From Lentisphaerota bacterium (GTDB lineage: Bacteria; Verrucomicrobiota; Lentisphaeria; Victivallales; UBA1829), in the NCBI GenBank assembly GCA_015061845.1, contig SUVT01000011.1, positions 1 through 44,915 on the forward strand: 44,915 nucleotides of DNA. The letters are read 5' to 3'. The position numbers and the translations under genes are program-made. Below the pieces are notes generated by a model. The model made no database searches. It had not been told where the DNA came from and worked only from the letters and a program-made list of their open reading frames with translations. Positions 40,815 to 44,915 of this stretch are shown here, piece by piece. Position 1 is the stretch's first letter. Each line of letters opens with the position of its first letter.

Positions 40815-40823
40815 TGTTATAAT
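40815..40823 (+). promoter_or_regulatory. Extended -10 promoter of the methyltransferase operon
   Basis: TGT followed by TATAAT (40818-40823) is a textbook extended -10, which needs no strong -35. Transcription would begin near 40830, leaving about 155 bases of leader before the first start codon. Confidence 0.5.
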
Positions 40824-40984
40824 CAAAAATTCAAATCTTATTCGCAAACATGTAAAATGCAGTTATTTTGGTTCTCTCCCTTGATTTTTTCTAGTTCTTG
40901 TGATAAATTATTAGAAAAGTGTCGGCTCGCGCTTGCTGATATGTGTTTTTGAAATGCAACCGACAATAGGTGAAGGATTGATTA

Positions 40985-42181
40985 ATGAACTGCATTGATT
41001 TATTTTCAGGATGTGGCGGTTTAACGCTTGGCTTGAGCAGAGCTGGTATTCGTGGTATCTTTGCCGTGGAGAAAAGCCCTGATGCTTTCCTGACCCTTCA
41101 ACATAATTTGATGATCAAAAAAACTCATTTTGATTGGCCCGATTGGTTGGAAAAGAAATCTCATGATATTAATGTTTTACTCGAAGAACACAAAAGTGAT
41201 TTATTGAGATATCAAGGAAAAGTTGATTTATTGGCAGGCGGACCACCGTGTCAAGGTTTTTCTTTGGCCGGACGCCGTAAAAAATCAGATAAAAGAAATT
41301 CCTTGGTTGATTCTTACATTAAAATGGTTGAAATCATACAACCATCTTTTATTTTGCTTGAAAATGTCAGAGGTTTTACTGTTCCATTTGTCACTAATGG
41401 TAAAGAAACGCAGTATTCAAGTGATGTTGTGAGAAAATTGAAAGATTTAGGGTATTATGTTGATTTCAAACTGATTGATTTTGCTGAATTTGGTGTTCCG
41501 CAACATAGGACTCGTTTTATTTTAGTTGGAGTAAGAAAGAAAAACGGGGTTCCGAATAATGCTGCCAAAGAGTTTTTTTCAAAACTTTATGCAAAAAAAG
41601 ATGAATTTCTTAAATTAAAAGGTATTTTAGCTACCAATAGCGTGCGGGATGCTATTGGGGATTTATTATTGAGCAATGGGACATATTCTTCTGATGAATT
41701 CCCTCGTTTTCAGTTTGGTAAATACGGTAAGACTGAAACTCCATATCAGAAATTGATGAGAGCTGATACAAAAACAGATTTTCCAGACAGCCATCGTTTT
41801 GCTAGACATAACGATGCTATTACGACACGTTTTTCTATTGCAATAAAAGAGCAGTTGTCATCTGCAGCTTACCGATCTCGTTTTGACCTAAAGAAAAGCA
41901 GTACCAAATGTTTAAATTCTGAATTGCCAACCCCAACGTTAACAACACTGCCGGATGATTATATTCATTATTCTGAGCCTAGAATTTTGACAGTGCGGGA
42001 ATATGCTAGAATTCAGTCGTTTCCTGATGATTTTGTCTTTCTCGGGAAATATACTACCGGTGGCAAGCGAAGAGTTTTGGAAGTCCCACGCTATTCTCAA
42101 ATTGGCAATGCTATTCCTCCTCTGTTTGGTGAAATCGCAGGATGCGTTCTTATGGAGATGAAAAATGCTTACAATAACTAA
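40985..42181 (+). CDS. DNA cytosine-5 methyltransferase
   Basis: A 398-residue enzyme that puts a methyl group on C5 of cytosine in a specific site. The conserved motifs are in order: I DLFSGCGGLTLG (5-16), IV GGPPCQGFS (85-93, catalytic Cys89), VI ENVRG (126-130), VIII QHRTRFILVG (172-181), and X IGNAIPP near 380. The target recognition part is about 240-340. AAGGA precedes the start. Its DNA is AT-rich compared with the left chromosomal genes, so it was probably acquired. A cognate restriction enzyme is not seen in the window; the next gene overlaps its end by 17 bases. Confidence 0.92.
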   Translation: MNCIDLFSGCGGLTLGLSRAGIRGIFAVEKSPDAFLTLQHNLMIKKTHFDWPDWLEKKSHDINVLLEEHKSDLLRYQGKVDLLAGGPPCQGFSLAGRRKKSDKRNSLVDSYIKMVEIIQPSFILLENVRGFTVPFVTNGKETQYSSDVVRKLKDLGYYVDFKLIDFAEFGVPQHRTRFILVGVRKKNGVPNNAAKEFFSKLYAKKDEFLKLKGILATNSVRDAIGDLLLSNGTYSSDEFPRFQFGKYGKTETPYQKLMRADTKTDFPDSHRFARHNDAITTRFSIAIKEQLSSAAYRSRFDLKKSSTKCLNSELPTPTLTTLPDDYIHYSEPRILTVREYARIQSFPDDFVFLGKYTTGGKRRVLEVPRYSQIGNAIPPLFGEIAGCVLMEMKNAYNN

Positions 42182-44522
42182 TTTTCGCATAAGCTCGGAA
42201 CTAAAGAATGTTATTGGCCGTGATTTGATTACCGATGATTTTGTTGCAATTTTTGAATTGGTCAAAAATTCTTTTGATGCTCATGCAACTGACGTGAAAA
42301 TCGTTTTTGATTTCAATGATACCCCTGAAGATGCAATATACATCATTGACAATGGGAAGGGGATGTCAGCTGATGATATCAAAAACAAGTGGCTGTTTGT
42401 CGCGTATTCTGCCAAAAAAGATGGTTCTGAGGATGCTGCAGGTGTAGTTCCTCATTATGCCGGGAATAAAGGTGTCGGCCGTTTTTCTTGTGATCGATTG
42501 GGGCGTTTTCTTCACATGGAAGCCAAAACGGTACATTCTTCAGCAATAAACACGGTTGATATTGACTGGGGAGATTTTGAACAAAGCGCAAAAAAAGAGT
42601 TTGGGGCGATTCCAGTTACTTGTGATATCGCTCAGAAATTTTCATATCCCAAATGCGTGCAGGAGATAAACCTCTCGCAAGGTGTGATATTAAAAATCAG
42701 CAGTTTGCGTGATCTTGGTCATTGGTCTAAAAAGAAAATTTTGGAATTAAAACGGGCTTTGGGAAAGTTAATAGATCCATTTAACGGGCAAATTTCCAAG
42801 AGACGTATTGAAATTATTTCACCACGGGATTTAGAAGACGACAGGGCTTTGCTTGATAAAGATTCTCCGGAATTTATTAATGGAGATGTTGAAAACCGAC
42901 TCTATGAGTTGTTGGAAAATAAAACTACTGCATTAAAAGCTAGAATAGAACAAAATTTTTTAAAAATAGAGCTTATTGATCGTGGAATGGTGATTTATAA
43001 AACTGAAGAAGAAATTGTAGATGATTTTCCTGAACTCCTGAATATTAGTTTTGATGCGGTAATCTCTTTTTTAAACAGAATTGCAAAAGCAACATTTACA
43101 AAGAAAATGGGAGTGCACTCGGTTGATTATGGGTCCTTATTTCTAATAAGAAATGAGTTTCGCGTTTTTCCCATTGGTGAAAAAGATGATGATTTTTGGG
43201 GACTTGATAGGCGCAAACAGCAAGGATATAAACGTTTCATTGGAACTCGAGAACTATTAGGACGAATTAGTATTCAAGGCGAAGATGAATCTTTTAATGA
43301 AAGATTCAAGGAAGCCTCAAGCCGTAATCAGGGGCTTATAAAAACAAAAGCTGTTGATGCGTTGCAAGAATGCGTTCTCAGATGCATTAGAAAGCTGGAA
43401 GCTTATTTGACAACAGTGATATGGCTTGATGAGTTGGATAAAGATGAAGATACTCCCAATCGGTTAAGTTTGGAAAATAACAAGCGAAAGATTATTGATT
43501 TAATCAAAAAATTATCCTTAACTCCGAAGATATCTGTAACATATTATAACAAAGATCTCATATCAATTTTGAGTGATAAATCGGAAGATTTTCAAGAGAC
43601 ATTAAATAACCTAAAACTGATTGCTGAAAAGAACAATGATAAAGTGCTGGAAGTTGAAATAGCTAAAGCCGAAAAAAAACTTCAGCAACAACAACGTGCC
43701 CTTGCTGATGCTAAGAAAATAGCACAAGCAGAAGCAGAAGCGCGTCAAAAAGCAGAAACGGTCGCTGAAGAAGCTGTTCGCAATGCGCGTAAGGCTAACG
43801 AACAAAAAGAGTCCGCTGAAAAAAATTTAGAAGAGGAACAAAAGCGTAATCTGTTTTTAACAGCTTCTGCAGATCGAGATAAGGAAATTTTGGAAGGTTT
43901 TTTGCATCAGATTACTATGAGTTCTGCCAATGCAAAGGTTGGAATGGAAAATGCACTAATTTCACTACAATCACGAGAATTTACACAAGATAAAATGCGC
44001 GATATCTTGATAGAGCAACTCGAAGTATTGGAAAACATCTGCACCTTGTCTAAGTTTGGAACTTTTGCCAATTTCAGACTTAATTCTGGAAAAATAAAAG
44101 ATGATATTTGTGTATTTGTTGAGCAATATATTCAGAAAGTATCTAAGGGTTTTGAATCAATGTTAGAGCTTGACTGTATCAGAGATGGCTCAAAACTTAT
44201 AATAGAATTCAATCCGATGGAAATAGGAATGGTAATAGATAATCTCATAAGCAATTCCAAAAAGGCGAGAGCAACAAAGTTTTCCATCAACATCACTGGA
44301 ATGTCTGGCTCAAAAGGAGTTCTGCTTGAAATAACTGATAACGGCAGTGGAATAACAGAAGATTATCAACGAATTTTTGAACGAGGTTTTACAAGAACAA
44401 ATGGCTCTGGTATTGGATTGTTTTTTTGTAAAAAGATATTAGATAAAATAGGAGCTGATATCAACGTTGCTGATTCACAGCCTACTCATGGAGCCCGCTT
44501 TATTATAAGGATCGTTCAATGA
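42165..44522 (+). CDS. Dual GHKL ATPase (Hsp90/MORC-like plus histidine-kinase-like)
   Basis: A 785-residue protein with two ATPase domains of the GHKL type. The N-terminal one has Glu31 and Asn35 in ELVKNSFDAH, IDNGKGM (61-67) and GNKGVGRFS (100-108), as in Hsp90, MutL and MORC. A middle domain (about 120-480) is of unknown fold. A coiled coil rich in Ala, Glu, Lys and Gln follows (about 485-575), then a segment with FLHQITMSSAN (His about 581) resembling a dimerisation/phospho-acceptor helix. The C-terminal domain has the histidine-kinase motifs DNLISNSKKA, ITDNGSGI and GSGIGLFF. The start overlaps the methyltransferase gene and its stop overlaps the next gene as ATGA. Confidence 0.88.
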   Translation: MLTITNFRISSELKNVIGRDLITDDFVAIFELVKNSFDAHATDVKIVFDFNDTPEDAIYIIDNGKGMSADDIKNKWLFVAYSAKKDGSEDAAGVVPHYAGNKGVGRFSCDRLGRFLHMEAKTVHSSAINTVDIDWGDFEQSAKKEFGAIPVTCDIAQKFSYPKCVQEINLSQGVILKISSLRDLGHWSKKKILELKRALGKLIDPFNGQISKRRIEIISPRDLEDDRALLDKDSPEFINGDVENRLYELLENKTTALKARIEQNFLKIELIDRGMVIYKTEEEIVDDFPELLNISFDAVISFLNRIAKATFTKKMGVHSVDYGSLFLIRNEFRVFPIGEKDDDFWGLDRRKQQGYKRFIGTRELLGRISIQGEDESFNERFKEASSRNQGLIKTKAVDALQECVLRCIRKLEAYLTTVIWLDELDKDEDTPNRLSLENNKRKIIDLIKKLSLTPKISVTYYNKDLISILSDKSEDFQETLNNLKLIAEKNNDKVLEVEIAKAEKKLQQQQRALADAKKIAQAEAEARQKAETVAEEAVRNARKANEQKESAEKNLEEEQKRNLFLTASADRDKEILEGFLHQITMSSANAKVGMENALISLQSREFTQDKMRDILIEQLEVLENICTLSKFGTFANFRLNSGKIKDDICVFVEQYIQKVSKGFESMLELDCIRDGSKLIIEFNPMEIGMVIDNLISNSKKARATKFSINITGMSGSKGVLLEITDNGSGITEDYQRIFERGFTRTNGSGIGLFFCKKILDKIGADINVADSQPTHGARFIIRIVQ

Positions 44523-44915
44523 AACTCTATTATAATATATTGTGGTTTGAAGACCAGCCTAATGAAATAAAAAATTATTTAGAAGGAATTGAAAGAATCC
44601 TTGCAAACAACGGTTTTAAATTTAAATATGAGATAAAAGATAAAATATCTCAAGCAGATTTAGAAAATTTAGAGCAAGATTTAAGACAATATAATCCGTA
44701 TGATTTGATAATTTTTGATCATGACTTAGGGAAAGGGATTGAAGGAGCTTCAATTGCAAAAAAATTAAGATACAGTGTGTACACCGATATGATTTATTAC
44801 AGCGGTAACACTTCCATCAAATTACGTGATAAATTGCATGAAGAAGAAATAGACGGTGTTTTCATTATTAATAGAAACGACTTTATTAACAGTATCAGTC
44901 GAATTTTAGAAGATC
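44519..44915 (+). CDS. Receiver-like (response-regulator-type) protein, 3' end missing
   Basis: The visible 132 residues look like a receiver domain: YNILWFEDQP near the start (acidic pair), YDLIIFDHDLGKG (Asp as phospho-acceptor, about 67), MIYYSGN (Ser) and GVFIINRN in the last strand, where the usual Lys is not obvious. It may therefore be a pseudo-receiver. The ATGA overlap with the GHKL gene means joint translation, so the His-containing protein before it is its likely partner. The reading frame is open at the window end, and any output domain lies beyond. Confidence 0.75.
   Translation, partial: MKLYYNILWFEDQPNEIKNYLEGIERILANNGFKFKYEIKDKISQADLENLEQDLRQYNPYDLIIFDHDLGKGIEGASIAKKLRYSVYTDMIYYSGNTSIKLRDKLHEEEIDGVFIINRNDFINSISRILED

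Overview
The window comes from a bacterium, most likely a member of the PVC group and probably Lentisphaerota (Victivallis-like). This is inferred from a short secreted protein with a prepilin-type N-terminus, a GntR-type regulator joined to a glycoside hydrolase, a ceramidase-like hydrolase, and a Gram-negative BamA protein. No 16S rRNA is present, so the placement is not proven.

Left part (1-16.6 kb) is ordinary chromosome. It starts with a tRNA-Pro cut by the window edge, then proB-miaB and a zinc-ribbon membrane protein, then an EamA-type transporter. A long leftward block follows: prs-rplY-pth-rpsF-ssb-rpsR-rplI-dnaB-bamA, a small membrane protein and a DEAD-box RNA helicase. The prs leader has a strong promoter and an extended foldable RNA of unknown class. 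A hexapeptide-repeat acetyltransferase and an intact tRNA-Phe gene close this part.

Middle part (16,580-40,327) is an integrated element. Exact 57-bp direct repeats lie in the 3' part of tRNA-Phe and just beyond a tyrosine integrase at the right end. The left half is a replication/recombination module: primase-SF3 helicase, PIF1-like helicase, DUF932 protein, PD-(D/E)XK nuclease, BrnT/BrnA toxin-antitoxin, a sliding-clamp-like protein and two membrane proteins. I see no relaxase or phage structural gene. The right half is cargo: a tight five-gene leftward operon whose first gene encodes a GntR DNA-binding domain fused to an apparently intact GH38 alpha-mannosidase-type domain. Its promoter carries 11-bp-phased repeats. 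The following genes encode a 1294-residue secreted protein, a pseudopilin-like protein, a neutral-ceramidase-like protein and a DegT-type aminotransferase. A nested palindrome of about 115 bp occurs three times in the element, and two copies in the same orientation bracket the cargo.

Right part (40.3-44.9 kb) lies outside the element. It holds an AT-rich overlapping set: a cytosine-5 DNA methyltransferase, a protein with two GHKL ATPase domains (one Hsp90/MORC-like, one histidine-kinase-like) and the start of a receiver-like protein cut by the window end. This looks like an epigenetic or defence signalling system. With the GntR-GH38 operon and the repeated palindrome, it is the most novel content of the window.
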